From: Stakelama saccharophila
GTDB lineage: Bacteria > Pseudomonadota > Alphaproteobacteria > Sphingomonadales > Sphingomonadaceae
DNA length: 64,000 bases
Assembly: GCF_032229225.1 (NCBI RefSeq)
Contig: NZ_CP135076.1
Coordinates: 1,717,001-1,781,000 of the forward strand
Direction of reading: 5' to 3'
Shown here one piece after another: positions 17,891-26,400 of this stretch; within the stretch, counting starts at the first letter, position 1; every line of letters starts with the position of its first letter. The notes under the pieces are model-generated. The model was not told where the DNA came from, ran no database searches, and was given only the letters and a program-made list of their open reading frames with translations. A program made the translations under genes and the position numbers.

Positions 17891-18156
17891 CACGGAAACT
17901 TTTTGCCGGTGCGATCGCCATGATCGGCCCCCTCGCTAAAGCGAAGCGCGATCTGCTGGATGCGATGCCCGCGCTCGGCCGGGACGAGGACGTGACGCCG
18001 GTGCTCGGTGCCATGCGCACAGGACCTCGCCTTCGTGCGTCGCGACGGCGCCTGGGAGTCCGAGGCCGGCGATTATGACGTCTGTGTCGGCGGATCATCG
18101 ACGGCGGCGAAAGCACTGCCTTCAGGCTCAGCAAGGGGCAGACCTTCAAACAATAA
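17891..18156 (+). pseudogene. Decayed GH3 beta-glycosidase remnant
   Basis: Two separate pieces of a GH3 glycosidase are recognisable. At 17911-18010 the frame reads AIAMIGPLAKAKRDLLDAMP and ALGRDEDVTPVLGA, the start of the second GH3 domain. At 18014-18100 a different frame reads DLAFVRRDGAWESEAGDYDV and CVGGSS, the C-terminal fibronectin-like domain. After one more frame change, TAFRLSKGQTFKQ runs to a stop at 18156. In intact GH3 enzymes several hundred residues separate the first two pieces, so an internal deletion plus a frameshift has occurred. It lies 31 bases before GH172 copy 2, probably its former operon partner. The rest of the gap from 17750 to 17890 shows nothing recognisable. 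Confidence 0.65.
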
Positions 18157-18187
18157 CCCGATCGACGCATTTTTCAGGAGAGGACAT

Positions 18188-19399
18188 ATGAAACCCATTC
18201 GCCCGATGATGCTGGCCGGGGCTTGTGCTGCGGCGGCGATCACCGCTGGCACAGCAAAGCCGGCCGTCGCCCAGGTCCAGGATCCGGTGCCGCTGTCCAG
18301 CTATCGCGACGATACGCATATGCGCTGGTTCAGCTTCGAAAATGCCGATGGCGCGAAAGGGCGGGGCGGAATGGAAAACCGCGGCGCCAAGGGCCATGCC
18401 TTCGACTCGCTCCCTGCCGGGCAGTCGGTGACGCTCGCGCATGTGAACGGTGCCGGAACGGTGCGGCGCATCTGGATGACGATCGACGATCGCTCGCCCG
18501 AGCGGCGGCGCAACCTCTGGATCGAGATGTATTGGGACGGCGCTTCGAAACCGGCTGTCTCCGTCCCGCTGGGCGATTTCTTCATGCAGGGCGAGGGCCC
18601 GGTCAAACCGATGGAAAACGCGCTTGTCGCCAGTCCCGAGGGGCGCTCCTTCGAAAGCTTCATTCCGATGCCGTTTCGCAAGTCGGCGAAGATCGTGCTC
18701 GTCAACAAGGGCAACAAGGACCTCACCGCGGTCTTCTACGATGTTGACATCACGAAACAGGACAGCCAGCCCGATGACGCCCTGTATTTCCACGCCTACT
18801 GGCACCGGCAGAACCGGACGAAGCTGGGCGAGCCCTTTCAGGTCCTGCCGCATGTGACGGGGCATGGCCGCTACCTCGGCACCTATGTCGCCGAGGTGAC
18901 GAACCCGGATTACGGGAACAGCTGGTTCGGCGAGGGCGAACTGAAGGTCTATCTCGACGGCGATGACCGGTATCCGACGCTGGTCGGAACCGGGACCGAG
19001 GACCTGATCGGCGCCGGCTATGGCCAGGGCGAGTTCATCAACCGCTATACCGGCGCGCCGGTCGCCAACCTGCGGTCACGCCAGCAGACCTTCTACCGGC
19101 TGCATATTCCCGACCCGATCTACTTTGCCGACGACATTCGGGTCGACCTGCCACAGATCGGCGGCGCGCCGCGCCAGGATTTCCTGCGCATGCAAAAGGC
19201 CGGCGTGCCGATCAAGCCGATCACGGTCGATCCCGGCGGCCGGGCGAAATTCATCAAGCTGTTCGAGCAGAAGAACACGAAACCCGTTGGCGATCCTGAA
19301 ACGCCGAACGGCTGGGTGAACTTCTTCCGCGAGGATGATGTCGCGGCGGTCGCCTATTATTATCTGGACCGTCCGGGTGGCGACGTCGAAGGCAGTTAA
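18188..19399 (+). CDS. GH172 (DUF2961) glycoside hydrolase, copy 2
   Basis: A 403-residue secreted DUF2961/GH172 protein. The frame is open further upstream, but I chose the ATG at 18188 because CAGGAGAGG precedes it and the protein then has a signal peptide (MKPIRPMMLAG, cleavage near AVAQ). Conserved blocks are MRWFSFENADGAKGRGGMEN, GAGTVRRIWMTIDDRSPE, IEMYWDGASKPAVSVPLGDF, GEGELKVYLDGDDRYPTLVG and GTGTEDLIGAGYG. The domain layout matches copy 1, with many substitutions. The decayed GH3 gene lies just upstream, and a GFOR-like oxidoreductase is convergent downstream. Likely cleaves a furanosyl linkage; substrate unknown. Confidence 0.88.
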   Translation: MKPIRPMMLAGACAAAAITAGTAKPAVAQVQDPVPLSSYRDDTHMRWFSFENADGAKGRGGMENRGAKGHAFDSLPAGQSVTLAHVNGAGTVRRIWMTIDDRSPERRRNLWIEMYWDGASKPAVSVPLGDFFMQGEGPVKPMENALVASPEGRSFESFIPMPFRKSAKIVLVNKGNKDLTAVFYDVDITKQDSQPDDALYFHAYWHRQNRTKLGEPFQVLPHVTGHGRYLGTYVAEVTNPDYGNSWFGEGELKVYLDGDDRYPTLVGTGTEDLIGAGYGQGEFINRYTGAPVANLRSRQQTFYRLHIPDPIYFADDIRVDLPQIGGAPRQDFLRMQKAGVPIKPITVDPGGRAKFIKLFEQKNTKPVGDPETPNGWVNFFREDDVAAVAYYYLDRPGGDVEGS

Positions 19400-19429
19400 G
19401 CGGATCGGTGTCCGTCGGGAGTGACCGCG

Positions 19430-20704
19430 CTATGGATCGCCGAGCCCATAGACACGCATCGCGTTTCCGCCGAAAAGCGGCTTCACCGCTTCCGCGGGAT
19501 CGAGGGCGCGGGCATAGTTCCAGTCGGTGCGGACCGGCGCGCCGTCCTTGCGCAGCGATTCGAAGACCGCTTCCATCAGCCGGATATCCTGCATGCCCTC
19601 TCCGCCCGGAGAGACGATCGGCCGGTTGCCGCGCACCGCCTGCGCCATCCAGTCCATTTCCCTGGCGAACTGGTCGACGGCCTGGATCCGGGGCTGGCGC
19701 TCGCCTTCCGCGCCGTGCAACTGCATTTCGATGCCCCGATAGTTGGTCGCGGGGTCGAGCACGAGCCGGCCCTTTTCACCCATCACCTCCAGCCGGCTGG
19801 TGCCGTGATAGGAAAAGGATGTGGAGCCGTTGACCAGCACGCCCGAAGGCATGCGGAATTGCCATCCGATGACGTCCGGCGTCTCGTCGAAGCGCGGATC
19901 GTCCTTGGGCGTGTAGGTCCAGGCGCGAACCTCGACCGGTTCCTCGTTCAGCAGATAACGGGCGGCGTTGATGCCGTAGATGCCGATGTCCATCAGCGCG
20001 CCGCCGCCCGACAGTTCCCGATCGAGGCGCCATTGATCGGACGGGTCGGACGGGTCGGAGGGGCGGCCATTATCGGTGGCGACCATCCGCGGCGCGCCGA
20101 TGGCGCCGCTTCGCATCCGGCGCATGGCTTCCAGATTGTGCGGCTCGTACTGGCAGCGATAGGCGATCATCAGCTTGCGGTCGGCAGCTTTGGCCGCGTC
20201 GATCATGCGCTGACAGTCGGCGGCGCTGGTCGCCATCGGTTTCTCGCACAGGACATGCTTGCCGGCCTCGAACGCGCGCACCGTCCAGTCGGCGTGGAGC
20301 GCATTGGGCAGAATGATATAGACGACCTGGATGCGGGGATCGTCGGCGATGCGATCGAAGCTGTCATAGCTGTAGATCGCGTCGCGCGGCAGTCCCGCCC
20401 CGGCGGCGACGCGCTCAGCCTTTTCCGCATTGCCGCTCACCACCGCCGCCAGCTTCGCGGCATGCGCCTCGCCAAAGGCAGGCAGCACCTGTCCCAGTGC
20501 GAGCTTGCCCAGGCCGACGACGGCGAAACCGATCTTCTCGTTTTCCGGAAGCGGCTCCGGTCCGGGCACCTGAGGGGCCGGGCGTCCGACGGCGTGCATC
20601 GGCGGGTCCGCCTGCTGCGCCCATGCGGACGAGACGAACGTGACTGAAATACCCGCAGCGCTCGCCTGCAGGATATTGCGGCGGCTGAAGACATGCTCGG
20701 CCAT
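19430..20704 (-). CDS. Gfo/Idh/MocA oxidoreductase with Tat signal (GFOR-like)
   Basis: About 424 residues. The start at 20704 is preceded by GGAG and gives MAEHVFSRRNILQASAAG, a twin-arginine signal with cleavage near SSAWAQ; an ATG five codons earlier lacks a ribosome site. The Rossmann fold follows (IGFAVVGLGKLALGQVLPAF), then the family EKP motif (HVLCEKPMATSA) and GGGALMDIGIYGINAARYLL. This combination resembles periplasmic glucose-fructose oxidoreductase of Zymomonas and its relatives, which carry bound NADP and oxidise sugars in the periplasm. Three tandem Ser-Asp-Pro-like units (SDPSDPSDQ) come from a 9-bp DNA repeat. The substrate is probably a sugar freed by the adjacent GH172 enzyme. 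Confidence 0.87.
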   Translation of the reverse strand: MAEHVFSRRNILQASAAGISVTFVSSAWAQQADPPMHAVGRPAPQVPGPEPLPENEKIGFAVVGLGKLALGQVLPAFGEAHAAKLAAVVSGNAEKAERVAAGAGLPRDAIYSYDSFDRIADDPRIQVVYIILPNALHADWTVRAFEAGKHVLCEKPMATSAADCQRMIDAAKAADRKLMIAYRCQYEPHNLEAMRRMRSGAIGAPRMVATDNGRPSDPSDPSDQWRLDRELSGGGALMDIGIYGINAARYLLNEEPVEVRAWTYTPKDDPRFDETPDVIGWQFRMPSGVLVNGSTSFSYHGTSRLEVMGEKGRLVLDPATNYRGIEMQLHGAEGERQPRIQAVDQFAREMDWMAQAVRGNRPIVSPGGEGMQDIRLMEAVFESLRKDGAPVRTDWNYARALDPAEAVKPLFGGNAMRVYGLGDP

Positions 20705-20901
20705 CGGCTGCTGCTCCATTGTGTCGATGATCAACCGGGCGCGATGCGGTTTCGTTCCGCGATCCTGGCGACGAAGTGCCTGGACAGGCGGTTTAACGCA
20801 TTGCTTCCGGTCCCGGAGCTTTCCCCCGCACCTGGCCGCCGCAAGATCCTTCGGTGCAATCATCGCTCTCATATGCAGCAGGTCTTGACCCGCAGCGATA
20901 A

Positions 20902-20916
20902 GAACGAAACAAGAAC
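20902..20916 (-). promoter_or_regulatory. LexA box upstream of imuA
   Basis: GAAC-N7-GAAC, that is GTTCTTGTTTCGTTC on the minus strand, exactly matches the alphaproteobacterial direct-repeat SOS box GTTC-N7-GTTC. It is 23 to 37 bases before the imuA start, so it predicts DNA-damage induction of the whole cassette. Confidence 0.85.
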
Positions 20917-20938
20917 ACAATTCTTTCTCGCGAGTCGC

Positions 20939-21691
20939 ATGTCGTCAATGTCCAAAGCTCTGTCTTCCCTGCGCGAAGCGATCGGTGCGATCGAAGGGAC
21001 GGGTATTGCCGGGCATCCGGCGTTGCAGTTCGGGATCGATCCGATCGATGCCGGCCTTGCGGATCGGGGGCTTCGGATCGATGCGCTGCATGAGGTCGCC
21101 GGTGCGGGGCCGAATTATGGGGATGACGCCGCCGCCAGCCTGTTCCTTGCCGGAATTGCCGCCCGCAATGCGGGATCGGTATTGTGGATCGTTCGCCGCC
21201 GCGATCTGTTCGCGCCCGGCCTCTATCAGGCGGGGCTTGCTCCCGAACGCCTGATCCATGCCGAGGCGCGCGACGATGCCGAATTGCTCGCGATCATGGA
21301 GGATGCGCTGCGCCATCGTGGTCTGGGCGCGGTGGTGGGGGAGCCGAAAAGGGCCGGCATGACGGCGACCCGCAGGCTTCAGCTTGCCGCCGAAGGCGGG
21401 CGCACGCTGGCGCTGATGCTGCGCCGCCCGTCGCGCGCCGGGGACGATCCATTCGCCCAGCCTTCGGCCGCGGCAACGCGCTGGCGGGTCGGCTGTCTTC
21501 CGTCCGAGCCGCTGCCGGTAGCGGGGATAGGCCGCGCGCGCTGGCGCCTGGAGCTGGTGCGCCAGCGCGGCGGCGCTCCGTTCGCAATCGATGTGGAGGC
21601 ATGCGATGAAACGGGTCGCTGCGCTCTGGCTGCCGAACTGGTCGATCGACCGGATCGTGCGGGCCGAGCCGATGCTCGCGCCGTCGGCTGA
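20939..21691 (+). CDS. imuA: ImuA, SOS mutagenesis accessory protein
   Basis: About 250 residues, related to ImuA/SulA-like RecA-fold proteins that support translesion synthesis with ImuB and DnaE2. Recognisable blocks are LREAIGAIEG at the N-terminus, LRIDALHEVAG, ASLFLAGIAARNAGSVLWIV and the ATRRLQLAAEGGRTLALMLR segment. Two start codons, 20939 and 20948, are possible just after the LexA box; upstream in-frame codons overlap the divergent oxidoreductase and the operator and are unlikely to be used. The stop overlaps imuB by 86 bases. The protein lacks an obvious Walker A P-loop, normal for ImuA. Confidence 0.88.
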   Translation: MSSMSKALSSLREAIGAIEGTGIAGHPALQFGIDPIDAGLADRGLRIDALHEVAGAGPNYGDDAAASLFLAGIAARNAGSVLWIVRRRDLFAPGLYQAGLAPERLIHAEARDDAELLAIMEDALRHRGLGAVVGEPKRAGMTATRRLQLAAEGGRTLALMLRRPSRAGDDPFAQPSAAATRWRVGCLPSEPLPVAGIGRARWRLELVRQRGGAPFAIDVEACDETGRCALAAELVDRPDRAGRADARAVG

Positions 21692-23471
21692 GCCGGGCGC
21701 CGCCGCCGATCCGACGCCACTGATGGCGGCCGCGGCGGCGGAGCGCGCGCTCCAGTGTGATGCGCCGCATAATAGCGGCTGGCGGCCCGGCGCACGCTGG
21801 GCGCGGCGCGACGTGGAAATGCAGATCGCCGCACTGCCACAGCATCAGCGACCGCCACGGCGGATACCGGGCCGCGCGAGCGAGGCGGCCGACCCGCCGT
21901 TCCGCCGCCTGTCCGGCAACGATGGCGGCACGCCCCCACGGCCGCATCGGCCCATGAAGACGCGCCCGGCGGTTCCCGGATCGCCGCCGCTCGTCACCGT
22001 CCATAAAACCGGCAGCCGAATCGAGATCGCCGCCGTCGCTCCGGCCGCCGCCGCGCTCGGCATCGCGCCGGGCATGGCGTTGACGCAGGCACGGGCGTCG
22101 GTGCCGGGTATCGTCGTCCGCGACGCCGATCCCGATGGCGACGCCGACGCGCTGATGCGGCTGGCGACCATGCTGGCGCGGCGGTGGTCGCCGATCGTGG
22201 CGCGGTCCGATCCCGACGGGCTGTTCATCGATCTCACCGGCACCGCGCATCTGCATGGCGGCGAGGCGCGTTTTGCTGAGCGGCTGACCCGCCTGCTGAA
22301 GCGGTTCGGCATAATGGCGCGGATCGCGGTCGCCGATACCGCCGGAGCCGCCTGGGCGCTGGCGCGGCACGTGGCGCAGCCGGTGGCGCTGTGCCCGCCG
22401 GGCGGACATGCCGCCGCGCTTGCCCCGCTGCCGGTGACGGCGCTGCGGCTGGCCGAGAAAAATGTCGCGCTGTTGCGCAGGTTGGGCGTAAAAACGGTGG
22501 GCGATGTCGCCGCGCTCGACCGCGCGCCGTTCGTTCGGCGGTTCGGCGCGGGCGCTGCGCTACGGCTCGATCAGGCGATGGGCCATGCTCCCGAACCGCT
22601 CGACCCGGTCCCGGTGGTCGAACCGATCGCGGTCACGCAGCGTTTCACCGAGCCGATCGCGACGCCAGAGGCGATCGCGCATTGGCTCGCCGCGCTGGTC
22701 GTCCGGCTTGTCGCCGCGCTTGCCGGGGCTGGGCAGGGCGCACGCGCGCTGCTGCTGGTTGCCGACCGCGTCGATCATGAAGCGCAGGTGATACGCGTCG
22801 GCTTCGCACGACCCAATCGCGATGGCGCGCATATCCTGCGCCTGATCGTGCGCCGCATCGAGGAAATCGCGCCCGGTTATGGCATTGATGCGCTGCATCT
22901 TCATGTCCGCCGCGCAGAGCCTTTGGCGGCCGAACCCTTCGACGAACGACTTGGCGAGCGCGCGGCCGACCTGGCGAGCCTGATCGACACGCTGACCAAT
23001 CGCGGCGTTCGCGTGTGGCGCGACGCCCCGATCGGGAGCGACGTTCCCGAACGCTGCGTACGCGCCATCTCTCCGCTTGACCCGCCGCTTCGCAAGACGG
23101 CAGCGATGAAACGCGACGATGTCCGTCGGCTTGACCGGCGTGCGCCCGACCATCCCTGGCATCCACGCTGGCCGCGCCCGGTGCGGCTGCTGCGCCGCCC
23201 CGAACGCCTCGATCATGTCGTCGCCGCGCTTCCCGATCAGCCGCCCAGGCGGTTTCGCTGGCGCGGGCGACTCCACATCGTCATGCGCGCCGACGGGCCG
23301 GAACGGATTGTCGGCGAATGGTGGAAGCACGCATCGGAACGCGGGGCGATCCGCGACTATTTCCGCGTCGAGGACGAACAGGGCGCGCGCTTCTGGCTGT
23401 TCCGGCGCGGTGACGGCGAACGCGCGGACAGCGGTGACCTGAGCTGGTACATGCACGGAGCGTTCGGATGA
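21606..23471 (+). CDS. imuB: ImuB, catalytically inactive Y-family polymerase-like protein
   Basis: About 621 residues; ImuB is the adapter that links DnaE2 to the beta clamp. The start MKRVAALWLPNWSIDRIV is typical. The Y-family core follows from VTVHKTGSRIEIAAVAPAAA through DPDGLFIDLTGTAHLHGGEA, helix-hairpin-helix LLRRLGVKTVGDVAALDRAP and the little-finger region; the acidic catalytic residues of true Y polymerases are not in place, as expected. A proline/arginine-rich stretch of some 80 residues (about 30 to 110) is inserted after the first strand and makes the protein longer than usual. The gene overlaps imuA, and its TGA overlaps the dnaE2 ATG (ATGA). Confidence 0.9.
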   Translation: MKRVAALWLPNWSIDRIVRAEPMLAPSAEPGAAADPTPLMAAAAAERALQCDAPHNSGWRPGARWARRDVEMQIAALPQHQRPPRRIPGRASEAADPPFRRLSGNDGGTPPRPHRPMKTRPAVPGSPPLVTVHKTGSRIEIAAVAPAAAALGIAPGMALTQARASVPGIVVRDADPDGDADALMRLATMLARRWSPIVARSDPDGLFIDLTGTAHLHGGEARFAERLTRLLKRFGIMARIAVADTAGAAWALARHVAQPVALCPPGGHAAALAPLPVTALRLAEKNVALLRRLGVKTVGDVAALDRAPFVRRFGAGAALRLDQAMGHAPEPLDPVPVVEPIAVTQRFTEPIATPEAIAHWLAALVVRLVAALAGAGQGARALLLVADRVDHEAQVIRVGFARPNRDGAHILRLIVRRIEEIAPGYGIDALHLHVRRAEPLAAEPFDERLGERAADLASLIDTLTNRGVRVWRDAPIGSDVPERCVRAISPLDPPLRKTAAMKRDDVRRLDRRAPDHPWHPRWPRPVRLLRRPERLDHVVAALPDQPPRRFRWRGRLHIVMRADGPERIVGEWWKHASERGAIRDYFRVEDEQGARFWLFRRGDGERADSGDLSWYMHGAFG

Positions 23472-26400
23472 GCTATGCCGAATTGCAGGTGATCACGCAT
23501 TTCAGCTTTTTGCGCGGCGCCTCCAGCCCCGAGGAACTGGTCGAAAGCGCCGCGCGGATGGGGATGCCCGCGCTGGGCATCACCGACCGCAATTCGGTGG
23601 CGGGTGTGGTGCGCGCGCTGGTCGCGAGCGAGCAGATCGCCGAGCAATGGGGTCATGCGCCGCGGCTGATCGCGGGGTGCCGGATCGACCTGGTCGATGG
23701 CGCGTCGCTGCTGGTCTGGCCCGAGGATCGCCCCGCCTGGTCACGCCTCACCACGCTTCTCAGCATCGGCAAGTGCCGCGCCAATGCGCAAAAGGGCGAA
23801 AAAGGCCAGTGTTTCCTCCATTGGGAGGATGTCGCCGGACATGCCGCGGGGCTGGTCGCGGCGCTGGTTCCCGGCCGCGACGGTGCCGATCCGGTGGCGC
23901 TCGGCTGGATGGCCGATCTGTTCGGCAGCGATCGCGGGCATGTCTGTCTCATCCATCAGCGCCGCCCCGGCGACGCGATGCGGCTGCACCATATCGAGCG
24001 GGCTGCGCGGCATTATGGCCTGACCCCAATCGCGACCGGCGACGTGCTCTATCACACGCCCGAACAGCGCGTTCTCCACGATGTCGTCACCGCGATCCGG
24101 GAAAAATGCACGATCGACGATCTCGGCCACCGCCGCGAACGCAGCGCCGACCGGCATCTGAAACCGCCTGAGGAAATGGCCCGCCGCTTCCGCGATCACC
24201 CGGACGCGCTCGCCGCCACCCAGCGCATCGTCGAACGCTGCACCTTCTCCCTGCGCGAGCTGCGCCACCAATATCCCGACGAACGCGTGATGACGCACCA
24301 CAGCCCGCAAAAGGCGCTGGAGAAGATGGCGTGGCGTGCGCTCAACGCGCGCTTCGACGGGCGGCCTGCCCAGGCCTATCGCCGGCTGTTGACGCGCGAA
24401 TTGGGGCTGGTGCGCCACTGGGGCTATGCCGCCTATTTTCTTACCGCCCATTCGATCGTCGAATATGCCCGCAGTCAGGATATATTGTGCCAGGGGCGCG
24501 GGTCGGCGGCCAATTCGGTGATCTGCTTCGTACTCGGCATCACGTCGATCGATCCGGTCCGACACAAGCTGCTGTTCGAGCGCTTCCTGTCCGAAGACCG
24601 CCGCGAGCCGCCCGATATCGACGTCGATTTCGAACATGACCGGCGCGAGGAAGTGATCCAGTGGATCTATGACAGCTATGGTCGCGATCATGCCGCGCTG
24701 ACCGCCGTCGTCAGCCGTTTCCGCACTCGCGGCGCAATCCGTGAGGTCGGAAAGGTCATGGGATTGAGCGAGGACGTGACCGCAGCGCTTGCCAAACAGG
24801 TCTGGGGTTGGTCGAACGACGCTATTCCCGATGAACATGTCGCCGCGCTCAACCTCGACAAGGCAGAGCCGCGGCTGGCGCTGACGCTGGAACTGGCACA
24901 GCGGCTGGTCGGTACGCCGCGCCATTTGTCGCAGCATCCCGGCGGCTTCGTCCTGACCCGCGACCCGCTGTTCGAACTGATGCCGATCGAACCGGCGGCG
25001 ATGGCCGATCGCCATGTCATCGAATGGGAAAAGGACGATATCGAGGAAATGGGTTTCATGAAGGTCGATATCCTCGGCCTCGGCATGCTGGGATGCATGC
25101 GTCGCGCCTTCGACCTGCTCGCCGAGCACAAGCGGATCCGGTTGACGCTCGACCACCCCGTGCTCCAGCGCGAAGACACGGCGACATACGACATGATGTG
25201 CCGCGCCGACACGCTGGGCGTGTTCCAGATCGAAAGCCGCGCGCAGATGTCGATGCTGCCCCGGATGCGGCCGCGCAATTTCTACGACGTCGCCATCCAG
25301 GTCGCGATCGTCCGGCCGGGGCCGATCCAGGGCGACATGGTCCATCCCTATCTCAAGCGCCGCGAACTCAAACGCGCCGGGCACGACGATTTCGATTATC
25401 CCAACCCCAAGCTGCGCAGCGTCCTCGAAAAGACATTGGGCGTGCCGCTGTTCCAGGAACAGGCGATGCAGGTGGCGATCATCGGTGCGGGCTTTTCGCC
25501 AAGCCAGGCCGATCAACTGCGCCGCGCCATGGCGACGTTCAAACAGACCGGCGGCGTCGGCGAGTTTCGCGACAAGCTGATCGCCGGGATGCGGAAGAAC
25601 GGGATCAGCGAGGAATTCGCCGAACGGCTGGTCAAGCAGATCGAGGGGTTCGGCAGCTATGGCTTTCCCGAAAGCCACGCCGCCGGCTTCGCCAAGATCG
25701 CCTATGCGTCGAGCTGGATGAAATGCCACCACCCGGACGTGTTTTGCGCCGCGCTGCTCAATGCCCAGCCAATGGGGTTCTATGCCCCTGCGCAGATCGT
25801 GCGCGACGCGCGCGAACACGGGGTGGAGATATGCCCGGTGTGCATTTCGACAAGCGAATGGGATACGACGCTTGAGGCAGCGGACGGCGAGAAGGGCCGT
25901 CACCCGCTCCGCCTCGGCCTGCGCATCGTCACCGGGCTTGCCGCGGCCGACGCCGCGCGTATCCTGATCGCGCGGGGCGAGCAGCCCTTTACCAGCATCG
26001 AGGATGTCTGGCGCCGCTCGGGCGTCAAGGCCGCCACGCTGGAAAAGCTGGCGCAGGCCGACGCATTCGCCGGGCTCGGCCTCGACCGGCGCCGGGCCTT
26101 ATGGGCGATACGCGGGCTGGGCGAGCGCCCTCCGCCGCTGCTGGCGCTGCTCGATACGCGCGAGCCCGATCCGGTTCTCGCCCCGCTCACCGCCGGGCGC
26201 GAGGTGGTCGAGGATTACCGCGCCACGCAACTCTCGCTGCGCGCGCATCCGCTGTCCTTCCTGCGCGCCGAACTGGAGCATCGCGGGGCGATTCCGTGCG
26301 CCGCGCTCGACACGATCAGGGATGGCGGCCGCGTCGAAGTCGCCGGCCTCGTCCTGGTGCGCCAGCGGCCGGGAAGCGCCAGGGGCGTGCTGTTCGTCAC

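Noticed and set aside
17752..18078. A 108-residue hypothetical protein before GH172 copy 2
   Set aside because: Its recognisable part is a piece of a GH3 enzyme that changes frame shortly afterwards, so a decayed gene is the better reading.
20030..20060. Possible CRISPR-like short repeat
   Set aside because: Units are 9 bp, directly adjacent and in frame inside a gene; there are no spacers.
19421..20647. A 408-codon plus-strand frame opposite the GFOR-like gene
   Set aside because: Composition typical of antisense translation; the minus-strand Gfo/Idh/MocA motifs are decisive.
23741..25903. A 720-codon open frame antisense to dnaE2
   Set aside because: No domain or signal, fully inside dnaE2, explained by codon bias.
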